Program-made: the position numbers and the translations under genes
The notes under the pieces: model-generated
The model's database searches: none
Seen by the model: the letters and a program-made list of their open reading frames with translations, nothing else
Told to the model about the DNA's origin: nothing
DNA from: Comamonadaceae bacterium
GTDB taxonomy: Bacteria > Pseudomonadota > Gammaproteobacteria > Burkholderiales > Burkholderiaceae_C
Direction of reading: 5' to 3'
Assembly (NCBI GenBank): GCA_013297925.1
Contig: JAAFJC010000025.1
Coordinates: 1 to 43,422, forward strand
DNA: 43,422 bases
Part shown: in pieces, positions 17,067 to 25,065 of the stretch
Position numbering within the stretch: position 1 is the first letter of the stretch
How the letters are laid out: every line of letters begins with the position of its first letter

Positions 17067-18329
17067 TTACTTGATGAAGCCTTTTTCAGCCGCTGCTTTC
17101 GCATAGGCCGCTGCCGCTGCATCCAGTGCGGCCTTGGCTGGCATAGCACCCGTCAGCACATCGGGCACGACTTTGCCAATCTCACCTTGCGCCAAGCTGA
17201 AGTAAGGCTCGGTCGGCCAGATCGGTGCGCCGGCTTTGGCGGATGCCACCACGCCGGTTGCAAAGCGGGTTGGCTTGTAAGCCGAGCGAATCCAAACGGT
17301 GAGGTCATTGCCTTTTCTCATCGTTTCTTCATCGAGCGCTTCCATCATCACTTGAAACACGGTCTCGCGATCCGCGTTGAGGTTCTTGGGCATCACCATG
17401 CCGTCCCACCACAGATGTGTGGCCGCCTTGCCACCCGCCGTCATCGCAGGCGCTGCAGCAAATTCCATCTTACCAACGATCTTCGATGCAGCTGGATCAT
17501 CCATCCGAGCGGCGCGCGATGCCCACAGCACGCCCATCGCAGCCTTGCCTTGCTGAAATTGGTTCATCACGTCATCGCTGTTGGACGCCAAGAAGTTGGG
17601 CGTCATGAACTGCGTCATGGCGCGCATGTTTTCCAGGGCACGCACGCCGGCTTCGCTGCTGAAATCAGGCTGCGCGCTGCCTGTTTTGAAGAAACGACCA
17701 CCGCTGCCTACAAACATATTCACGAACTCCACTTGGCTGTCAAAGCCTTTGGAAAAAGTCTGCGCGATGGGAAATTCAATGCTCGGCTCTTTTTCTTTGA
17801 TCACGCGTGCTGCGGCCAGCATTTCTGCATAATTGGTCGGCACTTTGATGCTGTGCTTGTCAAACAGGTCTTTGCGATAGTAAAGGTTTTGTGTGTTCTG
17901 CATGAAGGCAATCGCCATCACTTGGCCGTTCACGCGCACCAACATGTTTTCTTCGATTTTGTATTTGGCTTTGTACTTCTCCACCAGATCCGTCATCGGC
18001 TGAATTTGCCCCAATGCGTTGAGATTGGTGAACACGCCGCCTGAGACCACGGCCGCATCAAAAGCGGATTTGCCTTGTGCGGAAAACGCTTGCTCGATCT
18101 CAGTGCGCGCATTCGGCGTCATTTTGAATTGCACCTTCAAGCCACCTTGGGTGCAGGTTTCCATTTCTTTGGCGATGTGCGCCAGAGCTGGGAAGCTATT
18201 GCCGATGATATTGATTTCACCGGCTTTCACATTGGCCAGTTTGTCGCAGCGCGCCTGGGCGATTGCCGGAAGAATGGCCACGAGCGCTGCCGTGGCGAGC
18301 AGGGTGCGGCGGATCAGGGTCGTTTTCAT
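17067..18329 (-). CDS. Extracellular solute-binding protein, family 1
   Basis: 420 residues. A Sec signal peptide (KTTLIRRTLLATAALVAILP, cleaved after AQA, about residue 26) is followed by the UgpB/MalE-like fold: GGLKVQFKMTPNARTEIEQA, SAFDAAVVSGGVFTNL, NLYYRKDLFDKHSIKVPTNY, GKAAMGVLWASRAARM, ATHLWWDGMVMPKNL. The protein captures the ligand in the periplasm and delivers it to the two permeases. It has two cysteines in the mature part (in ARCDKLAN and METCTQGG), possibly a disulphide. The ligand is unknown; family 1 proteins bind sugars, polyols and glycerol phosphates. Confidence 0.93.
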   Translation of the reverse strand: MKTTLIRRTLLATAALVAILPAIAQARCDKLANVKAGEINIIGNSFPALAHIAKEMETCTQGGLKVQFKMTPNARTEIEQAFSAQGKSAFDAAVVSGGVFTNLNALGQIQPMTDLVEKYKAKYKIEENMLVRVNGQVMAIAFMQNTQNLYYRKDLFDKHSIKVPTNYAEMLAAARVIKEKEPSIEFPIAQTFSKGFDSQVEFVNMFVGSGGRFFKTGSAQPDFSSEAGVRALENMRAMTQFMTPNFLASNSDDVMNQFQQGKAAMGVLWASRAARMDDPAASKIVGKMEFAAAPAMTAGGKAATHLWWDGMVMPKNLNADRETVFQVMMEALDEETMRKGNDLTVWIRSAYKPTRFATGVVASAKAGAPIWPTEPYFSLAQGEIGKVVPDVLTGAMPAKAALDAAAAAYAKAAAEKGFIK

Positions 18330-18358
18330 GGGGTTACTCCAAAAAGGCCGGAACTGTC

Positions 18359-19435
18359 TTAAGTACCCACGCGCAGCCGGTTCTGCGAATGAGCGTCGAA
18401 CAAATAGCAGCGCGAGGCATCGGCTTTGAAACCCAATGTCTCGCCCATGCTGGTGCGAAATTCTTTGCCTGCGCGGGCTGTGATGTGCTGGCCGCCGGGC
18501 TTGATCGTCGTGAGCGTGGCATCGCCCGTGAGCTCGTAGGAGAAAACCGGGGCTGACAGATGCGCGCCTTCAGTACTGGTGCTGATCTCCAAATCTTCCG
18601 CACGCACGCCCAGCACCACGTCGGCCTGAGTGAGCGAACCAAAGCCAGGGAGGCGAACGCCTTCAGCTTCAAACACGCCGGCCGTGAGGCGACCCTTGAC
18701 CAAATTCATCGACGGATTGCCGATGAAGCCGGCGACGAAGAGATTGGCCGGGTCGTTATAAATTTGTTCAGGCGTGCCGATCTGTTGCACTTCAGCTTTA
18801 CTCATCACCACCACGCGGTCTGCCAAGGTCATGGCCTCGATTTGATCGTGGGTCACATAAATCGTCGTCGTCTTCAGCTCATGATGCAGATGCTTGATGT
18901 GTGAGCGCATCGAGACGCGCAGCTTGGCATCTAGGTTAGAGAGCGGTTCATCCATGAGGAACACAGCCGGTTGGCGAACGATGGCGCGAGCGAGTGCTAC
19001 GCGCTGGCGCTGCCCGCCAGAGAGCTCCTTAGGGCGACGATCCAGAAAATCCATCAGCTCGACTTTTTCAGCGGCGCGTTTGACTGCTGGATCAATCTCA
19101 CTAGCTGCCGTGCCGCGAATGCGAAGCGGGAAGCTGATGTTTTCGTACACCGTCATGTTCGGATACAGGCCATAGCTTTGGAACACCATGGCCACATCAC
19201 GATCCTTGGGTTCGAAATCATTGACCTTTTTGTCGCCAATCCAGATCTCGCCTTGCGTGGCATCTTCTAAGCCGGCCACCATGCGCATCGTGGTCGTTTT
19301 GCCACAACCCGAGGGGCCGAGCAGCACGAGGAATTCACCATCGGCGATGTCGAGCGACATTTCTTTGACGCCGATAGAGGTTTTGCCGCTGGCCGTCCAA
19401 GACTTGGCAATGTGTTTGAGTTGTACGCGAGCCAT
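18359..19435 (-). CDS. CUT1 ABC importer ATPase (UgpC/MalK-type)
   Basis: 358 residues from ATG 19435 (MARVQLKHIAKSWTASG); an upstream extension lacks support. Walker A GPSGCGKTT, Q-loop VFQSYGLYP, signature LSGGQRQRVALARAI, Walker B VFLMDEPLSNLD and switch His in YVTHDQIEAM are all intact. After about residue 235 comes a C-terminal OB-type regulatory domain (VLGVRAEDLEIS) as in MalK and UgpC. It powers the importer encoded by the next three genes. It starts five bases after the SnoaL-like gene stop. Confidence 0.95.
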   Translation of the reverse strand: MARVQLKHIAKSWTASGKTSIGVKEMSLDIADGEFLVLLGPSGCGKTTTMRMVAGLEDATQGEIWIGDKKVNDFEPKDRDVAMVFQSYGLYPNMTVYENISFPLRIRGTAASEIDPAVKRAAEKVELMDFLDRRPKELSGGQRQRVALARAIVRQPAVFLMDEPLSNLDAKLRVSMRSHIKHLHHELKTTTIYVTHDQIEAMTLADRVVVMSKAEVQQIGTPEQIYNDPANLFVAGFIGNPSMNLVKGRLTAGVFEAEGVRLPGFGSLTQADVVLGVRAEDLEISTSTEGAHLSAPVFSYELTGDATLTTIKPGGQHITARAGKEFRTSMGETLGFKADASRCYLFDAHSQNRLRVGT

Positions 19436-19440
19436 GGTCT

Positions 19441-20460
19441 TTATTCCTTTGAAACTGTGCCATCCAGCACCTGCATCCACACCGCCACATCGTCGATCAG
19501 CACCCATTCGCGATGCACTTGCCACGTGTTGTTGATCTTCACGAATTCTGCATGTTGGATGCCCAAAATATCTAGGGAGTTACGTGCATCTGCGGCATAG
19601 CGCCCCACGCCGGTATGCTTGCCCTTCAAGCGCCAGCGTAACGCCACGCGCGGCGGGCGGCCCGATGCGCTGCTTGCAGGCATGAACGTATTGCTCTCGA
19701 TTTCATAGCTGCTCGCGCTGATGCTGCTTGCGATGCTTGCATAAAAGCTGTGAATTTCAGTGCGGCCATAGTGTATGGAATTCACCGGCCCCAAGCTGCA
19801 TGCGGCTTCGTCGTAGAGCGCGTCGTCTTGGCCTGCGCCTTTGAGCATTTGGCCAACGGCTTTCGCATATCGCTGCGCCAGCGGCTCATCGCTCATCGGA
19901 TTGCGCCACCAGAGCGGGGCGGCAGGTCGAGGCAGGGGAAGCAACGGCCCGCTGCGCGTGGCCAGCCAGCGCTTGGCCATCTCTTGCGGCGTGCTGCCTA
20001 CTGCTTGTGCAATCGCGCCTTGATCACGCACCAGCCATTCATGCACGATACGATTGTCTTTGCACACACAATCGGCCACGGTGCGCACATGTATTTTTTG
20101 GCCTGTGGCTTGGCCGAAATTGCCATCGCCCAGATGCGTCATGGTGCTGATGATGCGGTGTGATGAGAGGAAGCCCGCCTGCGCATCGCCTGCCTCAATC
20201 ACATCTTCAGCGAGCAAGCGGCGATCTGGAAACTGCGCGAGCGTGGCCTTCGTGCCTTCGATCACGCTTTGCACATCGGTGGTCGCGCCCGAAGGTGTGA
20301 TCACGCCGCATGGGTGGCTGTAATAGTCGCGAATCGTCTCGATCTGGCGGTCTTCCCAGATTCGGTTTGTGATGATGCGGATGTAATCATCCAAATTTTT
20401 GAATTCAGCATGAAAGCCTTGCATGGCGGCGCTAGTGTGGAAAGCGGGAGTGGGCTTCAT
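19441..20460 (-). CDS. SnoaL/NTF2-like protein with two related halves
   Basis: 339 residues made of two alpha+beta-barrel halves: one about 20-150 (IWEDRQIETIRDYYSHPCGV, IVHEWLVRDQGAIAQ) and one about 190-335 (HYGRTEIHSFYASIASS, RWRLKGKHTGVGRY, INNTWQVHREWVLIDDVAVW). The fold occurs in polyketide cyclases, ketosteroid isomerase, dehydratases and lactonase-like enzymes, usually without cofactor. I cannot name the reaction. The gene overlaps the LacI gene by four bases (ATGA) and directly precedes the ATPase gene. A paralogue of nearly equal length sits at 23721 on the other strand, so the system seems to need two members. Confidence 0.75.
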   Translation of the reverse strand: MKPTPAFHTSAAMQGFHAEFKNLDDYIRIITNRIWEDRQIETIRDYYSHPCGVITPSGATTDVQSVIEGTKATLAQFPDRRLLAEDVIEAGDAQAGFLSSHRIISTMTHLGDGNFGQATGQKIHVRTVADCVCKDNRIVHEWLVRDQGAIAQAVGSTPQEMAKRWLATRSGPLLPLPRPAAPLWWRNPMSDEPLAQRYAKAVGQMLKGAGQDDALYDEAACSLGPVNSIHYGRTEIHSFYASIASSISASSYEIESNTFMPASSASGRPPRVALRWRLKGKHTGVGRYAADARNSLDILGIQHAEFVKINNTWQVHREWVLIDDVAVWMQVLDGTVSKE

Positions 20461-21473
20461 ACGGTTTGACCTGTTGATCCGCGCTCAATCAAGCGCACCG
20501 GCAAATTCACATGCTGAGCCAGTGCCGCTTCATCTTGAATTTGCTCCAGCATGATGCGCGCTGTGGCTTCAATCATCGCCGTGGCATCTTGCTCAATGCT
20601 GGAGAGAGAATAGCCGCCCCAGGCCGCTTGCGGCACGTTGTCAAAGCCGATCACCGCCACATCTTGCGGCACGCGCAGCTTGAGCTCACCGCGCAGCGTG
20701 TCCATTACTGCAATCGCCATGTGATCATTGGCCACAAACACGGCGCTGGGGCGCTGCGCCGCGTCACAGCTTTGGAACATTTGCCGTGCAGCGTTTTGCG
20801 CGCCTTCAAAGTTGTAATGCCCTACCGTGCGCGCAAACACACGTTGGCCAGCGGCCGCAAGCTCCGCATTGAAACCCGCTTCACGATCCCGGTTGGTCGA
20901 TGAATCTTCCATCCCAGCGATGTAGCCGATGCGCAGATGCCCCGCAGCCAGCAGCGCTCCGGCTGCTAGGCGGCCACCCGTTTCATTGTCGCTCGCCACG
21001 GAATTAACCGTGCCGCCAGCCTGTGCAATGCGGTTAAACAGAATCACTGGGATGCCGGCATCTGCGCAATCCTTGGCAATGCCCGATGAGAGCGTGGCGC
21101 TCAGCAGCACGATGCCATCGACGTGATATTGCATGAGTTGCATCAAAAGCTCGTCAGCTTCCTGATGAGCTTCTGCGATGAAGAGCAACACATGGTAGCC
21201 ATCTTCTTGAAAACGCTGCGAGAGCTTTTCAATCACCACGGGGTAAAACTGATTGTCGAGATACGAAGCCACCACGGCGATCATGCGGCTCTTGCGCGTG
21301 ATCAATGTGCGAGCAATCGCATTCGGCCGATAGCCGAGCTTGCGCGCGGCATCCATCACTTTGCTGCGCGTCGTCTCGGCCACACTTGCGCCGGGCGTGT
21401 AAGCGCGGCTCACTGCGGACTGACTCACTCCTGCGAGCTTGGCAACGTCAACGGAGGTGGCGGCTTTGACCAT
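20457..21473 (-). CDS. LacI-family transcriptional regulator
   Basis: 338 residues. The N-terminal helix-turn-helix is SVDVAKLAGVSQSAVSRAYT, with hinge helix RPNAIARTLITRKS, then a periplasmic-binding-protein-like effector domain (IAVVASYLDNQFYPVVIEKL, DGIVLLSATL, SAVFVANDHMAIAVMD, VAVIGFDNVPQAAW). Such proteins usually repress a sugar operon until the inducer binds. The gene lies inside the operon it probably controls, six bases after the SDR gene. A 14-bp palindrome of LacI type occurs in the divergent promoter region at 23596, a plausible operator for this protein. Confidence 0.93.
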   Translation of the reverse strand: MVKAATSVDVAKLAGVSQSAVSRAYTPGASVAETTRSKVMDAARKLGYRPNAIARTLITRKSRMIAVVASYLDNQFYPVVIEKLSQRFQEDGYHVLLFIAEAHQEADELLMQLMQYHVDGIVLLSATLSSGIAKDCADAGIPVILFNRIAQAGGTVNSVASDNETGGRLAAGALLAAGHLRIGYIAGMEDSSTNRDREAGFNAELAAAGQRVFARTVGHYNFEGAQNAARQMFQSCDAAQRPSAVFVANDHMAIAVMDTLRGELKLRVPQDVAVIGFDNVPQAAWGGYSLSSIEQDATAMIEATARIMLEQIQDEAALAQHVNLPVRLIERGSTGQTV

Positions 21474-21479
21474 GGTGAT

Positions 21480-22247
21480 TTAGCGCGCCGTCCAGCCACC
21501 ATCGAGCATCAATGCACTGCCCGTCATGAGGCTCGATGCATCGCTGGCGAGGAAGACGACTGCACCCATGATTTCTTCCAGCTGGCCTAGGCGGCCGAAG
21601 GCGATATTGCCGAGCACGTATTGCCTAAACGCTGGATCGTTGAGCATGGTGGAAGTCAGCTCAGTCTCGATGAAGGTCGGGCAGATGCTGTTGACGCGAA
21701 TTCCCTGAGCGCCCAGTTCCCAAGCCAAGGCTTTGGTCATACCCTCAAGCGCGTGTTTGCTGGTGCAATACATCGTGCGCTTGGGGCCGCCCACATGCCC
21801 CATTTGCGAGGAGATATTGATCAGGCTACCGGGCTTAGCCGCTGCTTTCAAGCTACGAGCGGCTGCGCGAAGCACGTAGAAAGCGGCCTTCACATTGAGA
21901 TCAATCACCGTATCTAAATCTTCATCGGTGGCTTCATCAATCAGCTTGGTGCGCGTCGTGCCAGCGTTGTTGATCACGATGTCAAACGCGCCCTGCGTTT
22001 GAAAGAAGGCCTCGACGGCTGCGCTGTCCTTCACATCCAAGACTTCATAGTGCATTTCAGATGCTTTTATGCCACTTTCCGCAGCAACGGCGGCGCATGC
22101 CGCTATCAATTCAGGAGCATTGCGTGCCACGATCATCACCTGCGCACCTGCTTGCGCCAGCGCATGTGCCGCAGCCAGACCGATGCCTTTGGAGCCACCG
22201 GTGACCAAGGCGCGTTTGCCATCGAGGCGGAAGCTGGGCGTTTTCAT
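21480..22247 (-). CDS. Short-chain dehydrogenase/reductase
   Basis: 255 residues, classical SDR. Cofactor loop [10 protein letters not shown] near residue 17, NNAG at about 92, catalytic Ser in [10 protein letters not shown], Tyr and Lys in [10 protein letters not shown], and the SDR C-terminus [17 protein letters not shown]. Such enzymes oxidise secondary alcohols or reduce ketones with NAD(P)(H). It overlaps the HisD-like gene by four bases, so the two are coupled, and probably acts on the same carbon skeleton. The exact substrate is unknown. Confidence 0.92.
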   Translation of the reverse strand: MKTPSFRLDGKRALVTGGSKGIGLAAAHALAQAGAQVMIVARNAPELIAACAAVAAESGIKASEMHYEVLDVKDSAAVEAFFQTQGAFDIVINNAGTTRTKLIDEATDEDLDTVIDLNVKAAFYVLRAAARSLKAAAKPGSLINISSQMGHVGGPKRTMYCTSKHALEGMTKALAWELGAQGIRVNSICPTFIETELTSTMLNDPAFRQYVLGNIAFGRLGQLEEIMGAVVFLASDASSLMTGSALMLDGGWTAR

Positions 22248-23563
22248 AGCGCAGGCACCGGTTCATACCAAGGCACCTCGGCACGTGTGCCATAGCGGCG
22301 CACGCGGATATTGGCCTGCTCGCCGTGGCCTGCAAAGTTCTCCATGTGGCAAAGGCGTGAGCAGTATTCGCCGATCAAGGCGCTGGCTCCGTTGGTGGTG
22401 ACTTTTTGGTAGGTGCAGGTCTTGAGGAATTTGCCCACCCACAGGCCGCCGGTGTAGCGCGCTGCTTTGTTCGTTGGAAGCGTGTGGTTCGTGCCAATCA
22501 CTTTGTCGCCATAGGCCACATTGGTGCGTGGGCCGATGAAATGCGCACCGTAGTTTTGCATATTCGCTGCAAACCAATCGTCGCGGCTGGTCATGATTTG
22601 CACATGCTCAGAAGCCAGCTCATCGGCTTTCTCCAGCATTTCTTCATAGGTATCGCAGACGATCACTTCGCCAAACTCCGCCCAGCTCAGCGCTGCGATG
22701 CCAGCAGTCGGCAAAATCTTGAGCTGGCGCTCCACTTCTGCGATGGTGTCTTTCGCGAGTTTTTCGCTGTTGGTGAGCAGCACCGCAGGCGATGTGGGGC
22801 CATGCTCGCCTTGGCCCAGCAAATCCACCGCGCAGATTTCGCCATCGACTGTTTCATCCGCAATCACCAAAGTCTCGGTAGGCCCGGCAAACAAATCAAT
22901 ACCCACGCGGCCATAGAGCTGGCGCTTGGCCTCAGCCACAAACATATTGCCGGGGCCGACCAGCATATCGACGGGCTTGATCGACTGCGTGCCAATGGCC
23001 ATGGCGGCCACAGCTTGCACCCCACCTAGCGTCAAGATCTCATCCGCGCCCGCAAAATGCATAGCCGTCACGATGGCCGGATGCGGCGCGCCATGAAACG
23101 CAGGCGCAGTGGAGACGATGCGCTTCACCCCCGCCACTTTGGCAGTGAGCACACTCATATGCGCGGAAGCAATCATCGGATATTTGCCGCCGGGTACATA
23201 GCAGCCTACTGCACTCACTGGCACATGCTTGTGGCCAAGAATCACGCCCGGCATGGTCTCGATTTCTACTTCCTTCATGCTGTGCAATTGCGCTGTGGCG
23301 AAGGTGCGGATTTGTTTTTGCGCAAACTTGATGTCTTCCGTCTCGCGCGCAGAGAGCGATTTCACGGCTTTTTCAATGTCTGCTTGGGAAAGACGGAAGT
23401 CAGCCGGCTCCCAGTTGTCGAATTTCTTACTGTACTCGCGCACGGCTTCATCGCCCCGCGCTTCAATGTCTTTCAAAATGCCTTCCACGGTGGCGCGCAC
23501 CTTGGCGTCGGCCTCCGATTTGGCCTGAGCGTCTTTGCCGCGTTTGAGATAACGAATCGCCAT
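22244..23563 (-). CDS. Histidinol-dehydrogenase-family alcohol dehydrogenase, catabolic type
   Basis: 439 residues of the HisD fold with the zinc and catalytic residues kept: GQGEHGP (Gln and His), LASEHVQIM (Glu-His pair), [14 protein letters not shown] (Asp), [13 protein letters not shown] (His). HisD enzymes oxidise a primary alcohol twice, to a carboxylate, with two NAD+. No other histidine gene is near, and it opens a sugar-type transport operon. It therefore looks like the catabolic HisD paralogues such as HpsN, which oxidises the sulfonate 2,3-dihydroxypropane-1-sulfonate. I do not claim that substrate: no sulfonate lyase or HpsOP partner is visible. It starts at ATG 23563, the first gene of the long minus-strand operon. 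Confidence 0.88.
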   Translation of the reverse strand: MAIRYLKRGKDAQAKSEADAKVRATVEGILKDIEARGDEAVREYSKKFDNWEPADFRLSQADIEKAVKSLSARETEDIKFAQKQIRTFATAQLHSMKEVEIETMPGVILGHKHVPVSAVGCYVPGGKYPMIASAHMSVLTAKVAGVKRIVSTAPAFHGAPHPAIVTAMHFAGADEILTLGGVQAVAAMAIGTQSIKPVDMLVGPGNMFVAEAKRQLYGRVGIDLFAGPTETLVIADETVDGEICAVDLLGQGEHGPTSPAVLLTNSEKLAKDTIAEVERQLKILPTAGIAALSWAEFGEVIVCDTYEEMLEKADELASEHVQIMTSRDDWFAANMQNYGAHFIGPRTNVAYGDKVIGTNHTLPTNKAARYTGGLWVGKFLKTCTYQKVTTNGASALIGEYCSRLCHMENFAGHGEQANIRVRRYGTRAEVPWYEPVPAL

Positions 23564-23595
23564 GTCAGTTCTTTCCCGTCAGTCCGTTGATGCAA

Positions 23596-23609
23596 TGCAT
23601 GCGTATGCA
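23596..23609. promoter_or_regulatory. LacI-type operator-like palindrome
   Basis: TGCATGCGTATGCA: arms TGCAT and ATGCA with the central CG step usual in LacI-family operators; six of seven half-site positions are symmetric. It lies 33 bp before the HisD-like start in the divergent region, where a bound repressor could block the long operon. Confidence 0.5.
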
Positions 23610-23621
23610 AAAAATCTATTA

Positions 23622-23637
23622 TTCAGCGAAAACTGAA
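23622..23637. promoter_or_regulatory. Second inverted repeat in the divergent promoter region
   Basis: TTCAG-CGAAAA-CTGAA, five-base perfect arms, 13 bp from the LacI-type palindrome. It could be a second regulator site or chance symmetry. Confidence 0.3.
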
Positions 23638-23685
23638 GCTCAGAACTAGGATTTACCCTTTGTTAACGCTAAATTCAGCAAAAAT

Positions 23686-23714
23686 TTGTGATTCATGCAT
23701 AGGCTTGCAATAAT
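23686..23714 (+). promoter_or_regulatory. Possible promoter of the plus-strand SnoaL-like gene
   Basis: TTGTGA (23686-23691), 17-bp spacer, AATAAT (23709-23714). The implied start of transcription falls at about the ATG at 23721, which would make the message leaderless; indeed no ribosome site is seen before that ATG. Confidence 0.35.
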
Positions 23715-23720
23715 ACGAGC

Positions 23721-24746
23721 ATGAAATACCTCCAAGACGCCAAACAACTGGTTTGGCAATACATGCAGCAATTGCCCGGCAACACCGCCTCTGCTGCCAC
23801 AAGCCAAGATTCCCGCCCCGCCCTAGAGCAATACTTCAGCGCCGATGCGCAGTGCCATGTTTTTCACCCGATCAACGAGGTGCATGGCATTGAAGCGATG
23901 CATGCGAAATTCTGGCAGCCACTGCTCAAAGCCTTTCCCAATTTAGAGCGCCGTTGTGATTTGTTTTTCGCAGGCGATTTCGATGGCCGCTTTTGCGGCG
24001 GCGCAGGCACCTGGGTGACGGCGCATGGCTATCTCATGGGCACGATGGTGGGCGATTGGCTGGGCATTCCTGCTACAGGCGATACGGTGTGGGTGCGCAT
24101 CGGTGAGTTCTACCGCGTGGAGAACGGAAAAATCGTGGATGCCCGCATCTTGCTTGATTTGGTCGATGTGATGCGGCAATCGGGCATTGAAGTGTTGCCG
24201 CGCAGCACGGGAGGGCGAATCATCGTGCCGGGGCCGCAGATGCACGATGGCTTGTTGCCAGGCGAGAGCGATCCTGCGCAAGCCAAGCTCTCCATGAACA
24301 GCCTCGACCGCATGATTGGCGGCCTCAAATCCTTCAACCAAAAAGACTTGAAAAGCATGGGTATGCATGCCTTCTGGCACCCCGACATGATGTGGTACGG
24401 GCCTTGCGGCATCGGAACATCGCGCCAGGTTGAGGGCTTTCAAAAGCACCATCAAAAGCCTTTCCTTCACGCCTTCCCAGACCGCGTGGGCGGCAACCAT
24501 ATCAGCCGCATCTCAGAAGGGCATTTCATTGCCTCGACTGGCTGGCCGAGCGTGCATGCCACGCATGCGGGTGACTATCTCGGTGCGCCCGCCACCAACA
24601 AACCCATCACGATGCGCGTGGCCGATTGGTGGCGGCGTGAAGGGGACATCTTGCGCGAGAACTGGGTGATGATTGATTTGCCTGAACTGATGCTGCAGAT
24701 GGGAGTAGATTTGTTTGCTCGGATGAAGCAGGGTGGTTTGAAATAG
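23721..24746 (+). CDS. SnoaL/NTF2-like protein, paralogue of the 19441-20460 product
   Basis: 341 residues with two SnoaL/NTF2-like halves: residues about 30-160 (LEQYFSADAQCHVFHPINEV, WLGIPATGDTVWVRIGEFYR) and about 190-335 (MHAFWHPDMMWYGPCGIGTS, YLGAPATNKPITMRVADWW). Both halves carry the motif of a GIPATG/GAPATN turn followed by a barrel strand, showing an internal duplication. It diverges from the HisD-like gene and probably shares its regulation. ATG 23721 has no ribosome site; ATG 23763 or so is a possible later start. Function unknown; an isomerase, dehydratase or hydrolase role is possible. Confidence 0.78.
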   Translation: MKYLQDAKQLVWQYMQQLPGNTASAATSQDSRPALEQYFSADAQCHVFHPINEVHGIEAMHAKFWQPLLKAFPNLERRCDLFFAGDFDGRFCGGAGTWVTAHGYLMGTMVGDWLGIPATGDTVWVRIGEFYRVENGKIVDARILLDLVDVMRQSGIEVLPRSTGGRIIVPGPQMHDGLLPGESDPAQAKLSMNSLDRMIGGLKSFNQKDLKSMGMHAFWHPDMMWYGPCGIGTSRQVEGFQKHHQKPFLHAFPDRVGGNHISRISEGHFIASTGWPSVHATHAGDYLGAPATNKPITMRVADWWRREGDILRENWVMIDLPELMLQMGVDLFARMKQGGLK

Positions 24747-24763
24747 TTTTGTTGTTCATTTTT

Positions 24764-24820
24764 GCTCAAATTGGCTGTTCGCCGGCGTATTTATTGCGCA
24801 AGGCGCTATTTATTTTGTAG
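24764..24820 (-). repeat. Dispersed ~55-bp repeat
   Basis: On the minus strand: AAATAAATAGCGCCTTGCGC, AATAAATACGCCGGCGAACA, GCCAATTTGAGC. A good consensus copy, 17 bp after the SnoaL-like gene. Confidence 0.85.
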
Positions 24821-24853
24821 TGCTCTGAAGATTGCTTTTTGGATAGAGCGGCT

Positions 24854-24952
24854 ACGAGTTTCAGGCATTTTCGCGGCCTGTTGGCTAACTGAATAACCTA
24901 CGCACATAAACGGTAGTGCTGTACAAGACTGGCCTTCGGCTCCCGCAGGCCA
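24854..24952. repeat. Partial match to the 1420-1493 inverted-repeat arm, plus hairpin
   Basis: CGAGTTTCAGGCATTTTCGC at 24854-24873 resembles the arm CGAGTTTGAGGCATTTCGCC at 1421. The partner arm is not found here. A separate 6-bp stem TGGCCT/AGGCCA (24930-24952) encloses 11 nt. Confidence 0.4.
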
Positions 24953-25065
24953 CAAGCGCACCAACCTGCAACGCAAGCTTGATTTACCCGCTACACTCCC
25001 CACCTTATGTAGAAAGCGCTAATGGCACAGCTCTGCAACTAACTCATTGATTTCATTGGATTTTT

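Larger units (their letters stand above)
24747..25065. other. Gene-free spacer
   Basis: No gene seen. It contains one dispersed-repeat copy (24764-24820) and a segment related to the 1420-1493 inverted repeat with a short hairpin (24854-24952). No clear promoter for the CobW-type gene was found. Confidence 0.6.

Noticed and set aside
17022-18044. Plus-strand open frame of 340 codons opposite the binding-protein gene
   Set aside because: Shadow of the real gene: no signal, no motifs, His/Cys-rich composition typical of antisense frames.
22244-23563. Reading this gene as biosynthetic hisD
   Set aside because: No other histidine gene is near, it heads a LacI/ABC operon, and its wording resembles catabolic HisD paralogues more than the classic enzyme.
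22244-23563. Naming the operon a dihydroxypropanesulfonate (hps) pathway
   Set aside because: No HpsO/HpsP partners, no sulfolactate lyase and no TRAP transporter are visible, so only the fold is shared.
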